Made by a program: the position numbers and the translations under genes. Below the pieces are notes generated by a model. It did no database searches. It saw nothing but the letters and a program-made list of their open reading frames with translations, and was not told where the DNA came from. Positions 36,701 to 47,875 of a DNA stretch of 64,000 nucleotides are shown here, one piece after another (position 1 is the first letter of the stretch; each line of letters opens with the position of its first letter). The stretch comes from Toxotes chatareus. Its lineage: Eukaryota > Chordata > Actinopteri > Toxotidae. The DNA is taken from NCBI GenBank assembly GCA_016801885.1, contig CM028889.1:25364001-25428000 (forward strand), read 5' to 3'.

Positions 36701-39700
36701 TGAATTGAAAGGAAAAAGATGAGGGTTTTACTGCATCTCTGACACCTGTTCATTCCTCCTAAAGGGCCAGCTCTGATTTCTATCCTCTCACTTTGCTCTC
36801 TGCTGGTCCTTTGATCTGTAAATCTCTCATTCTCTCAGATCACATTTTTGAGGGGTGTAATCAGTAGGAAATCATTGCACAGCAGTCCCAGGTTTCTCCT
36901 CCATCAGAGCTGTGTTTTTCTCTCCTGTCCTTCAGCCTACGAAAGCAAACAGTCCTCACGGCCGGGCGCTCAGCTGGAGCAGCACTCCTCGCCCAATAAC
37001 TACGGGACCAAACCCACTGTGGAGCATCCTGCTATGGCTCGGGTACGGACAGATTTTTTTTTTTTTGCATCTTATCATCATGTAAATTTTCTTTTAAATC
37101 TATGTTATGTGTTACTTTTTTATATCTGTGCATCTTCCCAGGCTTCTTCAGCAGAGAGGCTGGCCCAGCAGGGTGCAGTGGACTATTCTGACGATGACCC
37201 CTGGAGGATCACAGAGGAACAGCTGGAGTATTATACAAATCAGTTCAAGAGCCTGCAGCCTGACTTGGGGGCTCTCATCCTGGGTACAGAACCTCCCACG
37301 CCCTCCACCTCCCACGCCTGCTGCACCTGTTTCACTGAAAAATTAACTTATGTAAGAAAAAAAGAATCGCATATTTTACCTCTGTGTTGCTCTTTGCTTT
37401 TTTTCCAGGAGCTGTTGCAAAAAACTTCTTTACAAAATCCAAGCTCCCAATACCAGAGCTCTCCCACATTTGGTAAGTGCTGACTCATGGTGTTGTCTGT
37501 CCTTGTCCTGCTCAGGGGTCAGTTCGGTGTTTATCTCAGCATGCCTACGAAGTCACACACAGGCCTCGTTTCTAAAAATGCAGACCAATACCGGCTTATC
37601 ATCCTCGAAACAAAAACAGATTCAAAAGGATATTCTCAACAATTTTATCATCAATTTCAACACAGGGGTTGGCTGTATAAACACACTGTGTTCCCATTTT
37701 TCTCTTATCTTCTAAAATACAGCTAGCCTGAGCTGGTCCAAAGATAACAAAATCCACCGACCACCACAGTGTCTCATTTTAACTCTCCAGTTTTTGTATA
37801 AAGATATGACTTGTTAGTTAATGAGCTTTAGAGGTGCTGGTAGGTGGATTGTGTTATGTTATGTTCCTGTCGTCAGCTAGTTAGCTTAGCTCTATGCAAA
37901 GCCTGGAAACAAAGGGGAAACAGCTAGCGCTCAGTCTCTGTCAAGGTGACAAGCTGAGCTAACTGACTGCTGTGGTTAGCTTAGTTTAGTACATATGTCC
38001 AATGTCTTTATTTAAATGTGACTGTATGTCATGGTTTAGCTTTTGTTATTAAGAAATGTTAGTTATTAGCAAAGCTGATTTAATTTCACACAGAATGCCT
38101 GCTGTAGCTAAAATTTGTCTAGATGTTTCAGTGACATGCTAACACGGTATCTGTTTAAGAGGCAAAGTAGAAGTTTTATGGTTCTTAGTTGCTTTTTTCC
38201 ATTTTAATCCATTTTTAATCTTTTATTTTAAAAGTCTGCAATTCAAATAATTTCCTTGTAAGTTCCCGTGAAGTTTCCCAGAAATAATAATAATGTATTT
38301 TGGCCCACATTATAGGTAGAGATTGTGTTCAGTTCGTGAAATTCAAATACATTTACTAGTAATTACTCTAATACTTGTTTTCTTAGCTTAGCTTGATATG
38401 TTTTTAATTTTAAGCAAATTTCTAATTTTCCTACATATTAGTATCAGATTACATTGTTCTTTTATGAAAACTTTTAAAGTAATTAGGAAATTATACGGAA
38501 ATTGCAGACCCCCCAAAAACAAATTGTTACCAAAATAGTTTCTTACCTACTAGCCTAAATGTAATAATCAGGATTATTATTACAGCTCCACTCTCAGGTT
38601 TTCCAGATGTTCTTCATCTTTTCAACTAATTTTTTAAGGGAGTTGAGTGATGTGGATAGAGATGGAGCTCTCACTTTCTCTGAGTTCTGCACAGCCTTTC
38701 ACTTGATTGTGGCACGCAAGAATGGTTACCCTCTCCCAGAGAGCCTTCCTCCAACCCTGCGGCCAGGGTTCATGCAGCAGGAAGAGGATATACCGGATAC
38801 TCCTGAAGTGAGTCAGACGCAGGCAAAAATCTGTGATCTCAAACATGTCTTTTCTTTGCTTAAGTAGTTTTCTGGTTATTTTTTTATGTAAAAACACAAA
38901 CTATACTATTTTACAGAGTGCAGAGCCTCTTATTGTCTTTGAGGATGCTGAACCAAGGCCCGGTCAGATGGTAAATCCAGCCCTCAAAAACTCTTAGGCC
39001 AGTTTTTAAAAATGTGGAGTTCCCCTATGTTGCCTGTAGGGGGCACTAATAAGCTGAAAATGAGGCTGCTCCGACTTAGTCCAAGTGCAGTCTCACCATG
39101 TTCAGTTTGATGTATAAGTTTGTACTTCCTAAAATGTACAACACACTTTACATTATTTCAGGCAGTGATGCTGTATTGTTCTAAATGATGTAGGAGATTA
39201 ATTATTTTCTCTATGTTGTTTTCAGGATCGAAGCATTATAGACAGGATCCAGCCAAGTTTGGAAGCAACAAAACAAGACGTGAAAGAAGAGTCTTGTAAA
39301 CAAGGTAAAATAAGATTTATTTGACTAAATAATCCAAAAAATACTAAAAGAATTGTGTTCTAAAATCAGACGCAAGGTGCATTCACTTCCTCTGAGTGAA
39401 TTAACTGATCTGCTAAAGTCACAACAACATCTCCCGGGGACAGCGGCACAACAACAACAATCTTTCTGCATTCATTTCCACTTTTGGTTGTTGTTATCGT
39501 TTTTTGTTGCTGCTGAAGTGTACAACTTCCTGATAGTGCAGCATGATACAGAGCATTCACACATACTGTATATACAAAACCAAAAAACAAAGTCTATACC
39601 CCTCATCCCACCAAACAATTTCAAAAAAAGAAAATGAACAAGGGAAATTATGTTAAGAGACTGTAAGAATAAAATGAAATGAAATCTTGAGAAGTTGGCA

Positions 39701-42700
39701 CATACTGAAGTGATCAACTCTTTGTACAGTGGATTCTGCTGCTAACATCTTTATTATTGTGTCTACAGACGGAAGTTTGAAGAGGGTGACGACATCTCAA
39801 GAGAAACAGACTCTACAACTTGGTGCTTTTCCTGAGAGGCCAGGTGATGCTAAAACTCCCTTTTTACATGAGGAAACTAAACTGAAAACTTTGTTCCTGT
39901 GCATAAAAAGATAATTTGTCAGTTTTCATATGTGGTCATGTGCCACAAATACCCCACTACCTTCAGTATGTTCACTGCGTTTGGAGTCTTTCCTCTTTTG
40001 CCTATGTGATGGAAATGCCTGGTAATGTGTGATTTGTGATTTAGCAAAACTGGAATATTAAAAAAATGCCACGCGACATAAATAACATAGGTAAATATGT
40101 GCAGTCCAAATCTAGTTATTTTAACGAAATTGGAGTGGTTCCAAAGGGAAGTAGCTGCTTCTCATTTATAGCAACCCAAAATAGACCAAAAAAGACTGAC
40201 CTTACCTTGTTCATTTAACGTTTCCTACCTCATAGAGCCCCCTCAGGACCTGGACCCACAGATGAGGACAAAAACTAGACCGAGGTGAAAATCACACCAG
40301 TACAACACAGAAATGTTTTCATTAATGCCCTGAACTCCTGATTAATATAGTTTTTTTTTTGTTTTCCTGCCCATGCAACCTCATCGGCAGGTCCTACTCC
40401 AGCACTTCTATTGAAGATGCAATGAAGAAAGCAGAAGAGCCTCCGACCCCACCACCTCGGCCCCAGAAAACCCACTCCAGAGCTTCCTCACTGGACCTCA
40501 ATAAGCTGTTTCAGCAGGGTGTTCCAGGTACGACTGACATGTGTGGTCTCTCCCTGTCTCCACTCAGCTCTTCTCACAGTATTAATTTTCTAACGCAGAC
40601 GCTGAGAGCTCAAACTGCCTGGAGCTACGGTGCACTTTGCAGCTGAGCGATTGTGTTTTGTTTGTGACAGTTCTCTTTTCATGAGAGAACAAAAGGGGGA
40701 ACTGGAGATAGGTGGGTTTGTATTGTTCGGTCTGAAAGCTGACTGCAAGTCAGTTTCTGATTATGAAAATATGGCTGCCACATTTGTGAAATGTGACTCC
40801 TGAGAGCAAAGAAATATAGCCTCAGTGGTTTATAGCTTCATGAAACTTTTTCTGGAATTTAGGGGTAAAAAGCGGATGGTTGCTGCCTCCTCCAGCCCTC
40901 CCTCCGAGACCATCAACCTCACAGGTAAGCCTTGTTTGACTATGGCAGCAATCAAAGCCAGTGTGCTCTTATATCAAACAAACAAAAGCCTTTATTGTTC
41001 CTCTGAGCTCCAAATGCACCAATGTCTCATAAATTAATGATAAAAGAAAGCTTTGCTTAATCAGAATCTATTATGTCTCTCAGGTTTCTCATTTTATGAA
41101 TGCTTCAGAGAAACCTCCCCCGAATAAAGTGCAGCAGCCAAACTTTGCTGACTTCAGTCGCTTTAGAGAAGAGGTGAGCATAAACTCTAGTTTCCTAGTT
41201 TGATTTGTCCTGGTGATTTGCAGATGTTGCAGGCAGCAAAAGTGTCTCTGCAAAAGGAAGAAAAAATCAGCAGGCAAACTCAAAATTCCACCCCACACTG
41301 CAAGTGTTTCCCACTCCCCGATTTTCTGCCTTCCATCTCAGATGTTGCACTATAAATGTGTCACTGAGCTCATGTTTGCCAAATACACGAGCCTCTATTT
41401 CAAGACACAAATGAACTCAAAGGTTATGACAGCAGTGTACATCAAAGTCTGCTCTCCTGTGGGCTGCAAGCGAGCAAATACGTCAGAGGTTTATTTATGT
41501 CTACAGTGACAGGTCGTGCATTTAGTCTGGGCGCTTTTCAGCCTCATTGTCTTTGTCCTTCATTTGTCATTCCTGACACGTCTTATTATTTTGTCTGGGT
41601 ATGTGCTTGTGTCCTGTAGTGTAAGAGTGTAAAAGGGTTCAAGGTGTTATGTGACACGACGCACTGCGCAACGGTACAGTGCAAGTTTAATATTGATGCA
41701 AAGATGGACAGTTAAAACTTAAATGAAAATGTGTGTGTGTGTGTGTGTGATTTTCATACACCTACATTACATTATACATTCAGAGAAAGAACTTCCTTAT
41801 TTTCTTACTGTAACTTCTGTACATTAACATTTCCTCTTCTGCCTGTGGTCACACTAAACTCGGCAGCGTGGATAACTTCCATATTAGGACTTATCCTCAC
41901 TTTAATGCTCTTCTGAACTTAGATCGTTGTTCTTCAGCCCATTTGCTGGTGGCTTATGAAACTTTGCTTCCATAGCATGGTTGAGTTTTTTGTAGCAGGT
42001 GCACGTTTATTCACAAAAGAATAGTTCTTCTTTACTAATAATCCATGTCTAATTTAACTAATAATCAGACTAATCTTCACCACTGAGGGAAAAAAAACAC
42101 TGATGGTTTCTAATTTTCTTATTATTTTAATTACAGATCTCCGTTTCAGAGTCTGTTGACATTAAACTTTTTTTCAAACTCAGTGTCTCTCCCAGTTTCT
42201 GTTCAGTTGTAAGCCCTGCAGGCACAATGAACAAAATGCGTAGACCTAAATATATTATTACTTAGGATCCATTTCCTGCACATGCATGTGAAAATTGTCA
42301 AAAGCTTTGTATTCACACAGCTTTGTGTTTGTTTGAGGCTTTCTGTGCTTTGTGGGATCCACCCCTCTGACTTTCATTTGAGGAATTAGGTGTAGTTTCA
42401 AGATTAACGTGCACAGCAGCTTGTTTTTTTTTGTTCAGCCCTCAGTGGTGTAATCCAACCCATCTCCTCTTAAATACTGTAGAATTACTCACATCCTACG
42501 TCTTAGTATCATTTAGTATGATGGTTAATGTGCTGCTCTTGTTTCTCTAACTCCTCCTCCGTCCTGCCACAGTTGTTTGTGCAGTATCACCATTTCTCTG
42601 CCTTCCCACAGGATATTTTACCAAGTCTTAATTAAACCAAGCAGACAGAACGATCCCGGAGGTGGTCATACCCTGTATGTATATTTTTCACTTAGTAAGA

Positions 42701-45700
42701 CAAACTGAAACTCACAACAGCCCAAACCCCTGAGAGGGGTATTTTCTAGATGAGTGAACTATAGGCGTCGTTAAAAATAACTTCCTTAACATAAAATATG
42801 TCGACGTTAAAGGTGAATATTTGATAGCAGCTTTTGCAGGGAAGCCTTTGGAGCAGCTCAGTGTGCAGTTATTGTAACTTCACTTTTCCTGGATTCACTT
42901 ACCTTTACTTAACTTTGCTTCACTTAATTTCACTACACTTTTCCAAGCTGTCGGTGAGACTCTGGGCAGGCGGCCAGGGTTGATGCTCATGCAGTCATGA
43001 CCTAAATGCCACATTTCCAAAGCACAGCAGAGCTAAATACACGTATCTGTCATTCCAACTATCATCTACGCTCACCACGGCCTCACCACGGCCCGCTGTC
43101 CGCCAGAGAGTGGAGAGCGTCAGCACTGATCCACTGGACAAGTTAACACATTCAGACCCTGAGTCCGACTTACCTCTCCTCTCTTCCTCTGTTTGCCAGC
43201 TCACTCATTAAGCCATTTTATCAACACTGCCCCAGGCTGGTTTAGCATCTATAGCTTTATTTCTCCTGGTTGGTTTAGGGTTTATACTGGTTTGCCCTTT
43301 TTTGTATCATTTAAATGAGACCAGTCATGAAAATCCTGCCCTCAGAAGGACTGTGTGACATTGACAGTACGTCTTCAGCGCTTACATTTCTGGAGCGAAA
43401 CAGCCGTGACCTACGGCTGATGTGACCACACAAACAGCTAATGGAGCTCCTGTGGTTTATTGCCTCTGTAGCAGCTACTACGGTAACTTTTAAATGTTTC
43501 CATGCTGTGGTTATGTTTCACATTCAATGGCGCAGTGAATCTTAGGGGCCTTTTATTTGTGTCTCCTTGCGAGTCAGTTGCGTTTCTCAGCAAAATGCGT
43601 TTTTAAGTTTCATGGGGCACAATTTACAGCAGCAGCATTAGCCTGTAGAAACCATCAGGAAAGCTCAGGCATCCAAAACTGCCGCCGCAATGGAGACAGC
43701 AGCCCTTAGAAATTAATGGATCAAATTCACTAAATCCAACATTAGCAGATGGGAAATGTTGTAGAGCAGAAAACGGACCAAAGGTGCTGCAGAGTAAGGG
43801 ATGCCTTCAACTTTCAGAATAACTAATCATGCAGCAATGCAGCTAAAATGAAGGAATTGACCTTTAGGTGTAGTGCCTGTCTTCACACTCTTACACTGTT
43901 TACCTCTCTGCCGAATGAAAGCAGGTGGTGATACGTTATACATTATGTCTAGAAGAGAATAATAGCTGAAATGCAGCAAGGAGATGCAGTAAACACAGGT
44001 TAATCCATCATGGCTGCTCCAGAGCAGCCGAGGCTGGAAAGCACTGCATCGTGGTCCCTGTAGGGAAGCTGCTGATCTATCTACAGGCAGACACACTTCA
44101 TCCTGCCTCTTTAGCATTCCTCTCATATCATTTCACCTTATAATGACACGAACACTCTCACACCGGTCAAGAGTTCTGGCATAAGCGTCATGCATTTGCT
44201 TTTGTCTGTGTTGCAGGAGGAGAGCGGTGTAAAACCTGAAGAACAAGGTCCACGATCTAGATTTGGTCCAAGTACCGAAGACTTGACGAGTTCTTCAAAA
44301 CAGGTCCGAACCCCTCGCAGAGACGTGGGGGGGGCGTGCTCATTTCATGTGGAAGGTGTCTGTGTCTCTGTTGATTTTTATTTCCGTTACCTTTCCTCCA
44401 GGACATGATTGGCGTTTGCCACAGTCAGGCTCCTCAGAAACCAGTTCGTAGGAAGTACCTCCCAGAGAGCCAGAACCAGGAGACGGCACCTCCACCTGCC
44501 ACGTCGTATCCTCACCCCAACAAACCTGCTCAAAAGTAAGTCAGACAAACAAGTTCACTTCTCAGCTAAATCTTAAGGAATCTGAGTTTTATTGAGTAGA
44601 CAGATTTAATAGCTGTGCTGTAAAAGTACGCACTGTATAGTCATGGTAAGCCCCTGAAACTCATCTAGACAGGAGACAATTCAAAAGACATTAAGCACAC
44701 CCTAACCCACCATAATGACTCTAGCATATGTGCTTCTGTCTCCTCATTGACCAGACAGCTCACTGAAAATGTCAGTCAGTGCAGTAGATGGTGACCATCA
44801 ATAACACCGGTGACTGGAAGCTGTGGCTGGTTGAGTGATGTAAAGCTCCAGCGTTTTGCTCTGATCCGTTTTGTATCCGCTGTCTCTGAACACAGAAAGC
44901 CATTGTTTCACAGTCTGTTCATTTTAACTCATGTTCCATCACTAAATGCTGCTCACACACACAGACTTTATTTATCTGCTGGGGTTGTGCGCTGAACTGG
45001 TTCAGTTATATTATTTTATCTTTGTAGAAAATGAATTTAAAACAGTGATAAAAGTGCATACAACTCTCTCAGACTGCTGTCCAGACAGAAGAGGGAGATC
45101 CAGATGGCGATCCGGAAGAACAAGGAAACCAACGCAGTGCTGACACGCCTCAACAGCGAGCTCCAGCAACAACTCAAGGTCAGCACATCTTCTGTTTTTG
45201 AGAGCACAAAGCATTTTGTAAATGTAACCATACCACTGTGGACACAGTGTTTTGCCAAAGCAGTGCGTGTCCATCTGTGTGAACTCTCTGACTCTCCCTG
45301 CCCTCTGGCTCCTTCGGGACACTGTGAAATGGGGAAAACCAGCCCTCCAGCTCTTAGAAATCACATCACAAGGGTCCTCAGTACACTACATTTAACCACA
45401 GCCGTGAGAGCATGGTAGTGTTCGTGTTGAACACATGTTGAATACTGTTTTTGAAAGTTGTTGATTGATTGTCAGAAGTTGAATTGTGCACGTTTTCAGC
45501 CAACAGCAAACGCGCTGGTCCAACTTGGTGAAAAGCCCTGAGCTCAACTGTCTGCTCCCCCACCCATCACTCATAGCTGAACTAATGGCACAGACTTGGA
45601 TGTTTGCATTGGGAATCTGCCTGTGGCACACGCACCCACATTTGGAACACATGCTGCATGCCTGTCATTCTCCTCGTAAATGATCCAGTAGTGAAACCTT

Positions 45701-46731
45701 CACACTCACAGGCAGCACTTTTATATTGTTTAAATACTAATGAAGATTAAAAAAAATAGAGAGGAGATCTAACAACACACAACCAGTTTCTTATAATAAG
45801 CAAATTCTTTATGTAAAATTCAGAGCCCAAATAGGTAGCAGGATTTCTAAGCTTTTCATCATGGCGTTCCTCTGCCATTAACACTGCGTAAGCCAGGCTG
45901 ATATTTATTCACTCTAATTCTGCTAGGTCCTCCAAGCATCTGTGGAATTCTGCAGAGAAAGGCATATGTGTCTTTATATAGACTCAAGCCTTGTTGAAAT
46001 ACCAAACAGTCATTGGCATTCACAACTGTCTTCTTCAAAATAGAGCCCAGGCTGATCAGGCATCCAACTGGAGCAGGGCGTGCGAGAAAAGAAAGGAGGC
46101 TGGATGGAAAGGGAGAAGTCTTCTCTGACTCTTCCTTAAAGTCAAAGTAAAATTTTAAATAAAGACATGTAAATAAATAAAGACACACAGTGGGGTCCAA
46201 AAGCCTGAAACCACCAGTCCAGACAAAGATCAGACCAAAGTCTGAGTCTGAGACCACGATCCCATTCCTCCCTTTCATGGGAAAGTGGTCTCAGACTTTT
46301 GGACTCCACTGTATGTCTTTATTTAAAATTTTACTTTGACTTTAAGGGAAGTTCAGGGAAGAGTTATCCTTTTCCATCCTTCCTGCTTTCATGGGAAAGT
46401 GGTCTCAGACACTTTAGTGCCAACGTTGGGACACACTTCACATTTTTAATCTGGGAATCTGCAGATCTCTGTGTGCTGTTCACTCTGTCCAACACTTTCG
46501 CTCTGTGGGATGAAATGAACATTAAAACATTTAGCTTGCAGGGTTTTATTCTTGTGCTAGACCACTGTTACCATGGAAAGCAAAGCCAATAATGTAATTA
46601 CTGCCTGAGCTGCATGTCTTGTGGAGTGATCAGAGGTCATGTTTTCTTTTGGTTGGCTGCAGGTGGTTCACCGGGAGAGGGTCAGCCTGGAGTCCCAGCT
46701 GGACCTCCTGCGGCCCCTGGCCTCGACATGA
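30289..46731 (+). CDS. reps2: RalBP1-associated Eps domain-containing protein 2, 19 coding exons
   Basis: Cytosolic endocytic adaptor that binds RalBP1 and NPF proteins and links Ral to growth-factor receptor uptake (family knowledge). Exons: 30289-30468, 34465-34588, 35096-35271, 36401-36509, 36936-37042, 37142-37283, 37409-37472, 38639-38807, 38917-38970, 39226-39304, 39769-39843, 40236-40284, 40391-40527, 40863-40924, 41084-41173, 44217-44303, 44402-44535, 45073-45178, 46663-46731. These give 670 residues plus TGA, against about 660 in human. Visible are a first EH domain (about 15-101), a second EH domain (about 250-345) with the calcium loop DVDRDGALTFSEF and pocket HIWELSD, Pro-rich PPTPPPRPQKTHSRASSLDLNK and LLPPPALPPRP, and a C-terminal coiled coil (613-670) in the RalBP1-binding position. 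REPS2 rather than REPS1 is supported by LPLPRF, HSRASSLDLNK and nhs downstream. The donors at 44304 (GTCCGA) and 45179 (GTCAGC) are weak. Confidence 0.95.
30469..34464 (+). other. reps2: reps2 first coding intron
   Basis: Four kilobases between the two exons of the first EH domain. I see a short GT/GA repeat near 30675-30702 and a copy of a common teleost interspersed repeat around 33525-33700. No further exon is recognised. Confidence 0.75.
33525..33700 (+). repeat. Interspersed repeat, GCTAAGCTAAGCTAAC family
   Basis: The stretch around TTAGGCTAGCTC...CTGTTTCCAGTCTTTG and GCTAAGCTAAGCTAAC resembles a dispersed element that I recall from many percomorph genomes. A second copy in the opposite orientation lies near 37725-38000. 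The ends were not determined. Confidence 0.5.
35730..35895 (+). mobile_element. tRNA-derived SINE, copy 1
   Basis: A head reading TCCTGGTAACCAAGGGGTTA (A-box-like) and, about 40 bases later, GGATCGAACTCC (B-box-like, close to GGTTCGANTCC) is followed by a CT-rich body CCCCATCTCTCTCTCC. This is the usual build of fish tRNA SINEs. It is in reps2 intron 3. Confidence 0.6.
35965..36120 (+). mobile_element. tRNA-derived SINE, copy 2
   Basis: A second, diverged element on the same strand 70 bases after copy 1. It has TCCTGGCAACCTAGTCTTTA, GATGCAAACCACAGAACC, a B-box-like GGTGTGATCCC and a tail GTTGCATATCATCCCCCTCT with an AT-rich end. The shared build points to the same superfamily as copy 1. Confidence 0.6.
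37725..38000 (-). repeat. Interspersed repeat, GCTAAGCTAAGCTAAC family, inverted copy
   Basis: The stretch with GAGCTTTAGAGGTGCTGG, AAGCCTGGAAACAAAGGGGA and AGCTAGTTAGCTTAGCTC resembles the 33.5-33.7 kb element in reverse orientation. It lies in the intron after the reps2 exon ending at 37472. Boundaries are approximate. Confidence 0.5.
41174..44216 (+). other. reps2: reps2 intron between exons 15 and 16
   Basis: Three kilobases without a recognisable exon. It contains the GT microsatellite at 41731-41749 and low-complexity CTTCACTTTA-type sequence near 42880-42950. Confidence 0.75.
41731..41749. repeat. (GT)n microsatellite
   Basis: Nine to ten uninterrupted GT units in a reps2 intron. Confidence 0.85.
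46091..46390. mobile_element. Foldback element with Tc1-like inner termini
   Basis: Arms of about 105-120 bp (46091-46210 and 46286-46390) are imperfect reverse complements; for example AAAGTCAAAGTAAAATTTTA on the left is matched by its complement on the right. The inner ends read CAGTGGGGTCCAAAAGCCTG and the complement of CAGTGGAGTCCAAAAGTCTG, which resemble Tc1/mariner inverted termini. The left arm carries an extra ~17 bp that partly duplicates ATAAAGACA. A further partial copy (TTTCATGGGAAAGTGGTCTC) appears at 46272 and 46388. It lies in the last reps2 intron. Confidence 0.65.
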
Positions 46732-47875
46732 CTGGGCCTCAAGTCTGGTTAGAGTCATGTTACCAGTGCCTCACTGGAGTACGTCAGTGTCTCTATCAAA
46801 TAACAGTGTTTGAGCCAGCATACAGAAAGTTGCTGTTTTTTGTGATGAATACAAAATAAATGTAAAAGGGCTGAAGATGGAAACAAAGGTGCATCATAGT
46901 TTGTCAGGATGGATGTGATTAAGTCCCACGTCCAGATGCATTTTTTTTATCACTGATATGCTCATGTAAAATATCCTGTTATTCGTTGTGATGTTCTAAC
47001 TTATTTTTTCAGTTACTGTTAGTTTCTCCCATAAAATTGACCTTGCTTACAATATATGTAACAGATTTGTACAAAAATATTCCCATGGCTCTGATTATGT
47101 CCTGTGTTTGTAATAATTGGAACTAAAATACTCTCATTTTGTTTTGTATACACTGAATTGTATTTCATGTGTATCCACATGGTCTAAAGCAAGCGATGGT
47201 GCTACAGATTAGTTTATGGATCTGATTATTTTTTGCACTTAAATTTTCCGAAATGCACATCCAAAATCCCGATGAGATATGAGTTGAGTTTGATTTAGCT
47301 GCTCACTTCCAGCCTGCACACAAAATGTGATTGTCTGTTGACACTGAAGAATGTTGACACTGGATTTGTAGAAAAATGTGTACATTTTACTTGAAAATGG
47401 GCTCCATCTTTAAGTGCTGATCTGAACTGCTGAATTTTTAAATCCCCTAATGTTTGTTATGATGTGAAGTTGCATCCTTGCTGCATCCACACCAACATAA
47501 GTTTGAAAAAAAATTATCTCCGAGAACCAAACCAGTGTAAGTGGTCAAAAAAGAGATGAGCACAATGTCCTTCTAACGTTCTGCAAGATAGATTTCAAAA
47601 CAGTTCCTGTCTGTGTAAGCAGATGTGCTTTGGATTTTATCTATGCAACGATGCGGTGCTGCTCAAGCTTGCTTTAGACCATTTTGTTCCCACACATCTA
47701 GATTGCTGAATGATGGTAAATGAAGTGGTTGAATTACATGATGGCATGCTTGATACTGCATGTTTGCTAAAATGATGTGAGCATTGGACTGTAAATTAAC
47801 CTGAAATCATGCACAACTGAGCTCTGAGCTGAAGACAGTAATCAAACTAAACAATAAAGTTGTCTATTTTTTATT
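46732..47875 (+). other. reps2: reps2 3' UTR
   Basis: AT-rich sequence follows the reps2 TGA. Two AATAAA hexamers can be seen, at 46855-46860 (proximal) and 47853-47858 (distal), suggesting short and long 3' UTRs. The exact cleavage site is not known. Confidence 0.6.
47853..47858 (+). terminator. reps2: Candidate distal polyadenylation signal of reps2
   Basis: AATAAA is followed within 20-30 bases by T/GT-rich sequence (GTTGTCTATTTTTTATTGCTTG), as expected of a polyadenylation site. Confidence 0.55.
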
